From the NCBI GenBank assembly GCA_964384025.1, contig CAYLJJ010000111.1:1-18712 (forward strand): a stretch of 18,712 nucleotides of DNA, given 5' to 3'. The notes under the pieces are model-generated. The model searched no databases, was not told where the DNA came from, and was given only the letters and a program-made list of their open reading frames with translations. The stretch is from CAYLJJ01 sp964384025. Lineage in GTDB: Bacteria > Myxococcota_A > Bradymonadia > UBA7976 > UBA1532. Positions 6,483 to 14,175 of this stretch are shown one piece after another (position 1 is the stretch's first letter; each line of letters starts with the position of its first letter). The translations under genes and the position numbers were made by a program.

Positions 6483-8221
6483 GATCCATCATCATAGGGA
6501 CCTCAACCTGTGGTCTGGCGGCGGGCGCAGGTAAGCTTCTAGAGCACGCCCATAAGCTGAGTGAAGCTCAAGACCTCTCTGTCTCAGAGACTGGCTGTAT
6601 CGGTCTCTGTTATCAGGAGCCTCTGCTGGAGTTGGTGGAGGGGGATCGCCGCCGTCTCTTCGCGCATGTGGACAACAAGATCCTGGATCGTCTCCTCGCG
6701 GGTGAGGAGATGGAGGCTCATCTGGTCCGTGAGGGAGAGGGCCTTGATGTCGATAGGGTCCTCGAACATCAGGAACGTATCGCTCTTCGGCGTTGTGGCT
6801 ATATCGATCCAGGCTCCATCCAAGACTACATCAAAACCGAGGGGTTTCAGGGACTCAAGAAGGCTCTCTTGGAGATGAGCGCTCAGGAGGTGATCGACGA
6901 AGTCCTGGACTCAGGGCTGCGCGGTCGTGGCGGCGGGGGCTTTCCTACAGGCCGCAAATGGGGCTTCACTGCCGCTCAGCCTACAGAGCATAAATATGTG
7001 ATCTGCAACGCTGATGAGGGGGATCCCGGCGCCTTTATGGATCGCTCCCTGTTGGAGGGGGACCCCTTCTCGGTCCTGGAGGGGATGATCATCTGTGGCT
7101 ACGCCGTAGGCGCGGATAGGGGGATCGTCTATTGCCGCGCTGAGTACCCCAAGGCCCTGCTCTGTCTGGACGCAGCCCTTAAGCAGATGCGCGCTCAGGG
7201 CTTCCTGGGTGAGGATATCTGTGGATCCGGTTACAGCTTCGATATCTATGTCAAGGAGGGGGCGGGGGCCTTTGTCTGTGGTGAGGAGACCGCGCTGATC
7301 GCCAGCATCGAGGGGAAGCGAGGGATGCCTCGCTTCCGTCCCCCTTTCCCTGCCGTTCAGGGCCTTCATAAGCGCCCCACCAACATCAACAACGTGGAGA
7401 CCTTCGCCAACATCGCTTGGATCATCCAAAACGGTTCAGAAGCCTATGCGGCGTTTGGAACCGAGAAGAGCAAGGGCACCAAGGTGTTTGCTCTGGCGGG
7501 GCGGATCAAGCGAGGAGGCCTTGTGGAGGTCCCCATGGGGATGAGCCTCCGTCAACTGGTGATGGAGGTGGGCGGTAGTGTTCCTGAGGGTCATGAGTTT
7601 AAAGCGGTGCAGATGGGAGGCCCCTCCGGAGGTTGCATCCCTGCCGCGATGACCGAGCTGCCCATCGATTATGAGAACATCACCCGCACGGGCGCGATCA
7701 TGGGCTCTGGTGGAGTGGTGGTGATGGATGACAGCACCTGTATGGTGGATGTCGCCCGCTACTTTCTCTCCTTTACTCAGACTGAGTCCTGCGGCAAATG
7801 CACCTTCTGCCGCATCGGCACCAAGCGAATGCTGGAGATCTTAGAGCGCATCTGCGCGGGCCATGGTGGGCCTGGGGATATTGAACGGCTCCTTGATCTG
7901 GGACAGAAGATCAAGGAATCCAGCCTCTGCGGTTTGGGTCAGACCGCGCCAAACCCGGTGCTGACCACCATCCAATATTTCCGTGAGGAGTATGAGCAGC
8001 ATATTCAGGAGAAGCGCTGTGTCGCCTGTGTCTGCCCCAGCCTCCTGACCTATATCATCAAGACCGAGGACTGCACAGGTTGCACCCTCTGCGCTAAGAG
8101 CTGCCCCGTGGACGCCATCGCGGGAGAGCGTAAGCTCGCTCACCTCATCGATCAGGAGAGCTGTATCAAATGTGGACGCTGTGTCAGCGTTTGCCCCACC
8201 CAGGCGGTGCTCAAGCGCTAG
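6479..8221 (+). CDS. NuoF/HydB-like NAD(H)- and FMN-binding Fe-S subunit
   Basis: The 580-residue flavoprotein should be the NAD(H) site of the complex. Its modules in order are as follows. A thioredoxin-like N-terminal domain (about 1-85) retains C11, C40 and C44 but lacks the first of the usual four Cys. The NADH/FMN domain has GRGGGGFP at 149-156 and NADEGDPGAFMDR at about 177-189. The [4Fe-4S] N3-type site is C438-X2-C441-X2-C444 with C484. A Cys cluster C514/C517/C519 follows that may bind zinc as in HydB. The C-terminal two-cluster ferredoxin uses C532/535/538/542 and C562/565/568/572. This order matches the beta subunits of multimeric hydrogenases, Hnd, Stn and NAD(P)-dependent formate dehydrogenases rather than respiratory NuoF, which lacks the two added ends. 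The start overlaps the previous stop by four bases; the next gene follows after eight bases. Confidence 0.92.
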   Translation: MRSIIIGTSTCGLAAGAGKLLEHAHKLSEAQDLSVSETGCIGLCYQEPLLELVEGDRRRLFAHVDNKILDRLLAGEEMEAHLVREGEGLDVDRVLEHQERIALRRCGYIDPGSIQDYIKTEGFQGLKKALLEMSAQEVIDEVLDSGLRGRGGGGFPTGRKWGFTAAQPTEHKYVICNADEGDPGAFMDRSLLEGDPFSVLEGMIICGYAVGADRGIVYCRAEYPKALLCLDAALKQMRAQGFLGEDICGSGYSFDIYVKEGAGAFVCGEETALIASIEGKRGMPRFRPPFPAVQGLHKRPTNINNVETFANIAWIIQNGSEAYAAFGTEKSKGTKVFALAGRIKRGGLVEVPMGMSLRQLVMEVGGSVPEGHEFKAVQMGGPSGGCIPAAMTELPIDYENITRTGAIMGSGGVVVMDDSTCMVDVARYFLSFTQTESCGKCTFCRIGTKRMLEILERICAGHGGPGDIERLLDLGQKIKESSLCGLGQTAPNPVLTTIQYFREEYEQHIQEKRCVACVCPSLLTYIIKTEDCTGCTLCAKSCPVDAIAGERKLAHLIDQESCIKCGRCVSVCPTQAVLKR

Positions 8222-8225
8222 GAGG
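8221..8225 (+). promoter_or_regulatory. Ribosome binding site fixing the start of the NuoG-GltD fusion
   Basis: GGAGG overlaps the last base of the NuoF-like stop and stands four bases before the ATG at 8230. It supports that start over a longer frame beginning at 8170 inside the preceding gene. Confidence 0.7.
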
Positions 8226-8229
8226 CCCC

Positions 8230-11200
8230 ATGGATATCAACATCAGCATCGACGGTCAGAGTTACAGCGCGCAGCCTGGAGAGACGATCCTGCAGGTCGC
8301 CCGGCGTAGTGGCTTGGCTGAGCGCATCCCAACCCTATGTTATGAACCCAGCCTGCCCCCTTACACCTCCTGCTTCCTCTGTGTTGTTGAGCAAGAGGGC
8401 CTGGGAAAGCTGATCCCCGCGTGCAGCACGATGACTTTCCCAGGGATGAAGATCGAGACCCGCACGGCGCGGGTAGAGGCATCTCGTAAGACCGCCCTCG
8501 AGCTCTTTATGTCCAACCACCCAGCGGACTGCGTGGCCCCCTGTGTACGAGGCTGCCCGGCTGGGGTAGAGGTGCAGCGCTATCTGGATCTGGTGCAGGC
8601 GGGGGAGCTGATTGAGGCGGTGAAGACCATCCGCCGCAACAACCCCTTCCCGGTGATCTGTGGCCGGGTTTGTGTTCGCCGCTGCGAGGAGGTCTGTCGT
8701 CGCCAGATCATCGATGAGCCCGTGGCCATCAATATGGTTAAGCGAACCGCCTCAGATGCTTGGGTGGAGCAACCCTATGATGAGCAGCCCGCGCCTGATA
8801 CCGGCAAGCGCGTCGCCATCGTGGGGGGAGGGCCTTCGGGGCTCACGGCGGCCTACTTCCTGCGGATGAAGGGACACGCGGTTCAGGTCTTTGAGATGCG
8901 GGAGAAGCTGGGCGGCATGCTGCGCTACGGCATCCCTGACTATCGCCTGCCTCAAGAGCTGCTGGACTTTGAGATCGGCGAGATCATCAGGTTGGGTGTC
9001 GAGGTCAGCACAGGCCAGCGCATTGGCTCAGAGCTCAGCTTGGAGCGGCTCCGAGATGAGTTTGACGCGGTCTATCTGGCAGTAGGCGCTCAGGAGGGCT
9101 CCAGCGCTCGTATCGAAGGAGAGGATCACCCTGATGTGTTGGTGGGGGTGCGGTTCCTCATCGATGTTGAGAATGGTGAGGAGTTTGATCTCAAGGGCAA
9201 GCAGGTTGCCATCATCGGGGGAGGGAACACCGCCGTAGACGCTGCTCGCACCGCTCTACGCCTGGGGGCTTCCCAGGTCTCTATGGTCTATCGCCGCACG
9301 CGAGCAGAGATGCCCGCTGATGTCGCTGAGATTGAGGCTTGTGATCATGAAGGCGTCCGTATCGATGTGCTGCTCGCGCCCCTCTCTGTAGAGCTGAATG
9401 AGACGGGTGGCCTCAAGGGCCTCAGGGTCCAGCGTATGCGCTTGGGAGAGCCTGACGCCAGCGGTCGCCGCCGTCCTGTTCCGATCCCTGACAGTGAGCA
9501 CTCCTATCAGTGTGATGTTGTCATCGGCGCCATCGGTCAGAAGATCGATCTCAGCGGCCTCTTGGAGAGCCGAGGAGAGCGGCTGAAGACCACCCGTTGG
9601 GGCAGCATTGTGGCTGATGGTTACAGCTTCGCCACCAACTTAGATGGGGTCTTCGCGGGGGGTGATGCTTGGTCAGGCCCAGCGGTGGTGATCGACGCCA
9701 TCGGGCATGGCCGCAAGGCAGCTCTCTCGATGGATCAGTATCTTCAGATCGGTCGCCCTGTGCGAATCCTGGACCCTTTCAGCTCCAAGCTGGAGCTGTT
9801 TGGCGAGGTGACCAAGAGCGAGCTGCCCACGATGCCTGCGCTCAAGCGAGCACGACAGGATGAGCTGGAGGCGGAGGAGCGGATCAAGCACTTCAGAGAG
9901 GTGGAGTTCAGCTTAGAGGAGCATGAGGCGGGGCGAGAGACGGAGCGCTGCCTCTCCTGTGGTTGCTCTGCGGCGGAGTCCTGCGAGCTGCGAGCGCTTT
10001 GTGAGCGCTATGAGTTGCCCGACATCAATGGACAAGCTCTCAAGTTTCGCTTGGATGACTCCCACCCTCACATCCGCATCAACCCCAACAAATGTATCCT
10101 CTGCACCCGCTGCGTGCGCAGCTGTGGGGAGATCCTGGGGGTCTCGGTCCTGGGCTTGGTGGATCGAGGCTTTGAGACCATCATCTCTCCCTCGATGGGT
10201 CGCCCCCTGGTGCAGACAGACTGTATCGACTGCGGTAACTGCGTAGACGCTTGCCCAACAGCAGCGTTGGAGTTTAAGAGTTTAGCTCAGAACCGCGTGC
10301 CCTATGAGCGCACAAAGACCCTCTGTAGCCTCTGTAGTGAGCTCTGCGAGGTGGAGGTGGTTAAGAACCTCTGGGGCTACTCAGTGCGGCCCAACAGCGA
10401 TGAGGAGGGGGTGCGGCAGGTCCTCTGCGCTCTGGGACGCTATGGTATCGTCGAGCAGCTGGAGGGAGATCGCCTCAGTGAACCGATGATCCGCCGTGAT
10501 GGACACTTGCTCCCCTGTAGCTGGGATGAGGCTCTAGAGGCCGCCGCTGCTGGTTTGAGCCGAGTCAAGGAGGCTCACGGGGGCCAAGCCCTGCTCTTGA
10601 CCGGAGGGGGTGACATCAGCTGCCAAGAGGGTAAGGCCCTGGGGGCCCTCAGCAGCCACCTTGGAGCCCATGGAGGGCACCTCGCTTCTCTGGCCAGTGG
10701 AGCGGAGCTGTATGCTCTGGATGGGCTCTATGGAGACACCCGCTCTACAGCGAGCTATCAAGATCTAGAGCAGGCTGGGGTGATCCTAGCTCTCGGCGCT
10801 GATCCGATGGAGAGCAGCAACGCCATGGCTGCCCGTATCCGGCGAGCCCATCGGGCAGGGGCGCAGATCATCGTGCTCAGCTCCAAGCCGGGGAGCATCA
10901 CTGAGCTGTCTCATCACTGGCTTCATGCTCGACGAGGCTCATCAGGGCTGGTCTTGGGCTGGATGCTGGCTGAGTTGCTCAAGGAGCGTACAGATCTAGA
11001 GCCTGAGCTTCATGCTCTCCAGCGGACCTTCAGCAGCATCACTGGAGATCGCTTGGTCCGTGAGGCTCGCGTCGCTCCTGCGCGAGCAATGGCGGCCCTT
11101 GAGGCCCTCAGGGGAGCGCGGGGGCCGATCATCGCTACCTACGATCAGGGAACTCGCTCTGAGCGCAGCCCGGACGATTTGCTGATCTTAGCGGAGTTGC

Positions 11201-11763
11201 TTGAGCTGCTGGAGGTTAAGGGCTCGGGGCTGCTGCTCAGCAGCAGTCCCAATCTAGAGGGTCTGCGTCGCGGGGGTCTCTTACCCCACGGTGCTCAAGA
11301 AGCTCAGCTCCTCAAGGAGACTATTCAGAGCGGGGGTATCCATGGCGCTTGGATCTTAAGAGAAGATCCCGACCAGTCTCCTGAGCTCGCGGGTGCTCTG
11401 GACAAGCTGAAATTCTTGGTGGTCTCGGACCTCTATATGAGCGCCACCGCTCAACGCGCTGATGTACTCCTGCCCGCCAGCACACACCTGGAGACAGGGG
11501 GTGCTTTTGTCCGCAAGGATGGAGCGTTCTTCCAGGTTGAGGCTTGCGCAGCGCCCCGCGTGGAGCGTTCTTTAGAGCAACAGATCCACCAGATGGGCGC
11601 TCAGCTGGGACAAAGCTTTGCTCCGTTTGAGCCTCAGGCTGCGCCTCCCATCAGCCGTCGGGCTTGGCCCCTCCCTGCGCCTCAGCTCAAGCACCACAAC
11701 CGCATCCAAGATGCTCTGAGCACTGCCCATAATGAGCTGAGTCAGCGTTTTAAGGATCTGTAA
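8230..11763 (+). CDS. NuoG-like subunit with inserted GltD/NfnB-type NADPH:FAD oxidoreductase module
   Basis: This 1177-residue fusion has the following order. An N-terminal [2Fe-2S] domain has C37-X10-C48-X2-C51-X13-C65, the NuoG/HydA spacing. A full glutamate-synthase-small-subunit-like module (about 98-595) has cluster cysteines C101/105/109 and C144/148/152/156, FAD loop GGGPSG at 199-204 and NADP(H) loop GGGNTA at 330-335, and ends in a Cys-rich segment, C574-C591. A two-cluster ferredoxin segment uses C622/625/628/632 and C665/668/671/675. A molybdopterin-oxidoreductase-like domain (about 695-1177) follows with [4Fe-4S] ligands C699/702/706/733. The catalytic Cys or Sec of formate dehydrogenase is absent from the expected region near 815-825 (GAHGGHLAS), so this domain looks structural, as in NuoG. 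No H-cluster motifs are present. The likely role is NADP(H)/ferredoxin chemistry in a transhydrogenase resembling the Stn type. Domain calls are firm; the reaction is inferred. Confidence 0.88.
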   Translation: MDINISIDGQSYSAQPGETILQVARRSGLAERIPTLCYEPSLPPYTSCFLCVVEQEGLGKLIPACSTMTFPGMKIETRTARVEASRKTALELFMSNHPADCVAPCVRGCPAGVEVQRYLDLVQAGELIEAVKTIRRNNPFPVICGRVCVRRCEEVCRRQIIDEPVAINMVKRTASDAWVEQPYDEQPAPDTGKRVAIVGGGPSGLTAAYFLRMKGHAVQVFEMREKLGGMLRYGIPDYRLPQELLDFEIGEIIRLGVEVSTGQRIGSELSLERLRDEFDAVYLAVGAQEGSSARIEGEDHPDVLVGVRFLIDVENGEEFDLKGKQVAIIGGGNTAVDAARTALRLGASQVSMVYRRTRAEMPADVAEIEACDHEGVRIDVLLAPLSVELNETGGLKGLRVQRMRLGEPDASGRRRPVPIPDSEHSYQCDVVIGAIGQKIDLSGLLESRGERLKTTRWGSIVADGYSFATNLDGVFAGGDAWSGPAVVIDAIGHGRKAALSMDQYLQIGRPVRILDPFSSKLELFGEVTKSELPTMPALKRARQDELEAEERIKHFREVEFSLEEHEAGRETERCLSCGCSAAESCELRALCERYELPDINGQALKFRLDDSHPHIRINPNKCILCTRCVRSCGEILGVSVLGLVDRGFETIISPSMGRPLVQTDCIDCGNCVDACPTAALEFKSLAQNRVPYERTKTLCSLCSELCEVEVVKNLWGYSVRPNSDEEGVRQVLCALGRYGIVEQLEGDRLSEPMIRRDGHLLPCSWDEALEAAAAGLSRVKEAHGGQALLLTGGGDISCQEGKALGALSSHLGAHGGHLASLASGAELYALDGLYGDTRSTASYQDLEQAGVILALGADPMESSNAMAARIRRAHRAGAQIIVLSSKPGSITELSHHWLHARRGSSGLVLGWMLAELLKERTDLEPELHALQRTFSSITGDRLVREARVAPARAMAALEALRGARGPIIATYDQGTRSERSPDDLLILAELLELLEVKGSGLLLSSSPNLEGLRRGGLLPHGAQEAQLLKETIQSGGIHGAWILREDPDQSPELAGALDKLKFLVVSDLYMSATAQRADVLLPASTHLETGGAFVRKDGAFFQVEACAAPRVERSLEQQIHQMGAQLGQSFAPFEPQAAPPISRRAWPLPAPQLKHHNRIQDALSTAHNELSQRFKDL

Positions 11764-11809
11764 AGGAGAGCGCTTCAAAAGAGGAGAGTTGTGTGAGGCG
11801 AGGAGATGA

Positions 11810-13705
11810 TCAGGAGCCGCTGGAGTCGGCGTTTGAACCTCCGCTGCTGGAATCTTGCTCATCGTGCATGCTGGGGAAGGAGGGCTCTACCCAGTCAGTA
11901 AAGGCGCAGATCTCGGCGATCTCAGGCTCTCCTTCCAGGCTGACCTGCTCATAGACCTCAGCAGCCTGCTCATCCCAACACTCCACCACGCGGGCTTGTC
12001 CATCAGCGTCGCTGATCACAGCGTTGCCTGTGCCTGCGCCATCGCTCAACCAGCGAACATGGCTCTCGATCAACTCTACCTCAGGATCATCATCAATGTT
12101 GTGAGGGAAGCGTATATCCAGGGCGCCACCCTCGCTGCTCTGCCTGAAGAAGTAGCGAATTTCTACAGGCTCACCGGTACTGGCGTCGCTGTAATCTTGG
12201 AACTCATCAAAGCGGGCGGCGACTGCGGAGATCTCTCCCTCTTCGATGAAATCAGCATAAAACATCCCGCTGGCGTCTACATCGCTCTCGTAGCGGCTGA
12301 GGATATCATAATCTAGGGCAAAGAAGCCTCGACCTTGGTTTTCAGCTTCAGCCTCTAGATAGCCACCGCTCACCAGCATCTCCCAGGCGTTCATAGGGGC
12401 CGCGAAAGGCTTGACCTTTAGCTCAAAGCTGTGTGCGCCGTCCGCATTGGGGCGAGAGATCCCCATATAGAAGCTGATCCCGTTCTCACTCCAGGGACCC
12501 CAGAGGCAGCCCTCATCGCTGCATGTGCTGGGGGGATAAGCGGCGATAGCTTGTAGATGACCCAGGACATCTCCCACCTGCTGATTGATGGTCTCGATGG
12601 CACCCTTAGCGATGCTGTACTGATCAGCAGGCTGAGCTACTGGGTCGCTCACTGGCGCGGGATCCACCTCAAAATCAGCGGGCTCGGGCAGGGTGCGAAC
12701 CAGATCTGCGTCAACAAAGCTGCTGGCGTCAAACTCCTCAAAGCTGGGGGTCTCTCGCTCAGCATAGGGACAGTCAGCAACCTCTCCATCCTCTTCGGCG
12801 AAGTCGGCATAGGTCATCGCGATGTAGCTGCGCATGAAGGCGGAGTTCCAACACTCGATGAGATCCACACGCAGGCCCTCAGGGATATCTCCATGAGTGG
12901 CGATGAGATCGGCGCGACCGGGCCCCTCTGGGAGCCAACGAGAGCGGACTTGCAGCAGCTCTCGGCGGTTCAGATTGGGATCATCATCCTGGTGGATATC
13001 CATATTGGAGATGAAGTCAAAGGTCCCAGAGCCATCCACAGCTTCAGTATAGCGATAGAAGCTGGAGGTCGCCATCGGCTGCCGAGGGCCTTGCACCTCT
13101 TCAAAGGTCACCTCTAGGCCTCGCGCAGCGCCCATGCTGTAGGCCACAGAAACCACCCCAAGGGAGTCATGCGCGATGGGATCCAGAGCGTGAGCCGCGC
13201 TGAGATCAAAGCGCCACCCTCCTGTATTGGGCTCTCCCTCAACATGCGTTCCTTCTAGGATGGTGGCGGCCAGGGTAGAATCGCTCTCTTTGGGCCAGCC
13301 CTGAACTACATAGTGGTAGTTGCCCTCGGAGACAACATCCACGCGCACCTGCCAAGTGGCGGGAGAGAGAGCATCGGTGTGAGGTCCCCAGAGCGCATAG
13401 CCCTCACCAGTCTCGCTGGGAGGCTGCTCAACCACATCTTCAATGATGTTGGTGATGTTGCGAACAAAGCCATTGACGCTCAGGGTGACGCCTCGGGTGA
13501 AAGCATAGAACTCCGCTTGCTCAGGGACCAGATTGGAGGAGCTGGGCAGATTGATACTCATCTCTTCAGCCTTAGGCAGGGCGCCCTTCATCGCCTGGAC
13601 CTCGCTGCTGATCTCTGGGGAGTCTGGATCGCTCTCAGTGCCATCACCACAGGCAGTCAGAGAGAGCATCAGGGCCAAGAGCAGGTAGCTGAGCAGTTTG
13701 CGCAT
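11810..13705 (-). CDS. Large predicted outer-membrane lipoprotein with internal duplication
   Basis: The 631-residue product has a lipoprotein signal peptide: a positively charged start, a hydrophobic core, and the lipobox LTAC with Cys19. The residue after the Cys is Gly, not Asp, so outer-membrane sorting is the default guess. The mature protein consists of two diverged copies of one domain, about residues 65-330 and 365-612. Matching landmarks are LWGP (105 and 401), DDDP (240 and 538), RWL followed by a Gly-rich turn (256 and 551), ECW (284 and 575), and a Cys followed by PSF (312/320 and 600/608). A Pro/Asp-rich linker joins the copies, and the C-terminus is a Ser/Gly tail. I recognise no enzyme family; function unknown. 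The ATG has AAGGAG seven bases upstream. The gene converges on the redox operon with a 46-base gap that shows no clear terminator. Confidence 0.85.
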   Translation of the reverse strand: MRKLLSYLLLALMLSLTACGDGTESDPDSPEISSEVQAMKGALPKAEEMSINLPSSSNLVPEQAEFYAFTRGVTLSVNGFVRNITNIIEDVVEQPPSETGEGYALWGPHTDALSPATWQVRVDVVSEGNYHYVVQGWPKESDSTLAATILEGTHVEGEPNTGGWRFDLSAAHALDPIAHDSLGVVSVAYSMGAARGLEVTFEEVQGPRQPMATSSFYRYTEAVDGSGTFDFISNMDIHQDDDPNLNRRELLQVRSRWLPEGPGRADLIATHGDIPEGLRVDLIECWNSAFMRSYIAMTYADFAEEDGEVADCPYAERETPSFEEFDASSFVDADLVRTLPEPADFEVDPAPVSDPVAQPADQYSIAKGAIETINQQVGDVLGHLQAIAAYPPSTCSDEGCLWGPWSENGISFYMGISRPNADGAHSFELKVKPFAAPMNAWEMLVSGGYLEAEAENQGRGFFALDYDILSRYESDVDASGMFYADFIEEGEISAVAARFDEFQDYSDASTGEPVEIRYFFRQSSEGGALDIRFPHNIDDDPEVELIESHVRWLSDGAGTGNAVISDADGQARVVECWDEQAAEVYEQVSLEGEPEIAEICAFTDWVEPSFPSMHDEQDSSSGGSNADSSGS

Positions 13706-13743
13706 GGTGTCTCCTTTTTAAGTACACCGCCATAGACCCGGCA

Positions 13744-13781
13744 GGGCTCAAAAATAGAAAAGAAAAACGCATATTGAGCCC
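13744..13781. repeat. Perfect 8-base inverted repeat upstream of the lipoprotein gene
   Basis: The arms GGGCTCAA (13744-13751) and TTGAGCCC (13774-13781) are exact complements separated by 22 AT-rich bases. They lie 39-76 bases upstream of the lipoprotein ATG, where a promoter or operator would be expected. On the minus strand TTGCAA with AATATG 17 bases later is a weak promoter candidate overlapping the distal arm. A regulator site is possible; nothing here identifies the regulator. Confidence 0.4.
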
Positions 13782-13792
13782 AGATTCCCATT

Positions 13793-14032
13793 TTGCAAAC
13801 TCCAACGCAGGTGCCAGAGTTACCAGAACCGACTGACCCCGTACTCATCAAAGAGCTGCTCGTTGCTTACCAGGATCAAGCCCTCCATCTCGATCAACAT
13901 ACGATCAAAAGGATCGCGATGGATGAGCGGCTGCGCTCCAGCCTGAATGCCGTGATCCGGGGTGATGGTGAGTTCCCGAAAGCTCTGCGTGTGTATGATA
14001 TCTCTTTAAAATGCTCTAGGGGCAGGGCTTAA
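13793..14032 (+). CDS. Doubtful 79-residue ORF, possible gene remnant
   Basis: An open frame runs from a TTG codon at 13793 to a TAA at 14030-14032. The product has no recognisable family. Its middle (IKRIAMDERLRSSLNAVIRG) looks like ordinary helical protein sequence with locally normal codon use, but the last ten residues run into the AT-rich stretch. There is no ATG near the beginning and no Shine-Dalgarno sequence before the TTG. It may be the truncated remainder of a larger gene, or a chance frame. No neighbour on this strand helps to interpret it. Confidence 0.25.
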   Translation: MQTPTQVPELPEPTDPVLIKELLVAYQDQALHLDQHTIKRIAMDERLRSSLNAVIRGDGEFPKALRVYDISLKCSRGRA

Positions 14033-14119
14033 AGTATATCGAAATATTAAGAAAACAACTTCTGAGCGAGCCAGAACACCGCAGAAATCCCCAAAAAAGA
14101 TGAAAGGTTAAAAATCAAG

Positions 14120-14151
14120 AAAAAAACACGGGAACATTAAGTTTAAGTCCC
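14120..14151 (-). terminator. Terminator-like hairpin after hybD
   Basis: On the minus strand GGGAC (14151-14147) pairs with GTTCCC (14135-14130) with one bulged T. The inner TTAA/TTAA segments can extend the stem. A run of seven T (14126-14120) follows after three bases. It lies 25 bases downstream of the hybD stop, the expected place for an end of the hydrogenase operon transcript. The stem is imperfect, so strength is uncertain. Confidence 0.5.
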
Positions 14152-14175
14152 AGAATGAACCCCCAAAAAAGGTCT

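Larger units (their letters stand above)
13706..14175. other. Intergenic region, AT-rich in its right half
   Basis: The 470 bases between the lipoprotein start and the hybD stop hold an inverted repeat, one doubtful ORF and a terminator-like hairpin, each listed separately. GC drops to about 38% over roughly 14021-14180 by hand count, well below the flanks. An 11-base direct repeat, CCCCAAAAAAG, occurs at 14079-14089 and 14161-14171. No RNA gene or mobile element was recognised. Confidence 0.6.

Noticed and set aside
8170..8229. Longer in-frame start for the NuoG-GltD fusion
   Set aside because: It would overlap the coding end of the NuoF-like gene by 52 bases and lacks its own ribosome binding site. 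The ATG at 8230 has GGAGG and begins the normal ferredoxin fold.
8230..11763. Formate dehydrogenase alpha subunit or [FeFe] hydrogenase HydA
   Set aside because: The formate dehydrogenase Cys/Sec segment is missing from the molybdopterin-like domain, and none of the H-cluster cysteine motifs is present. The NuoG-like plus GltD reading explains all motifs.
12557..13117. 186-residue plus-strand ORF antisense to the lipoprotein gene
   Set aside because: It lies wholly inside the lipoprotein gene, which has a signal peptide, a ribosome binding site and internal repeats. The antisense product shows no family features.
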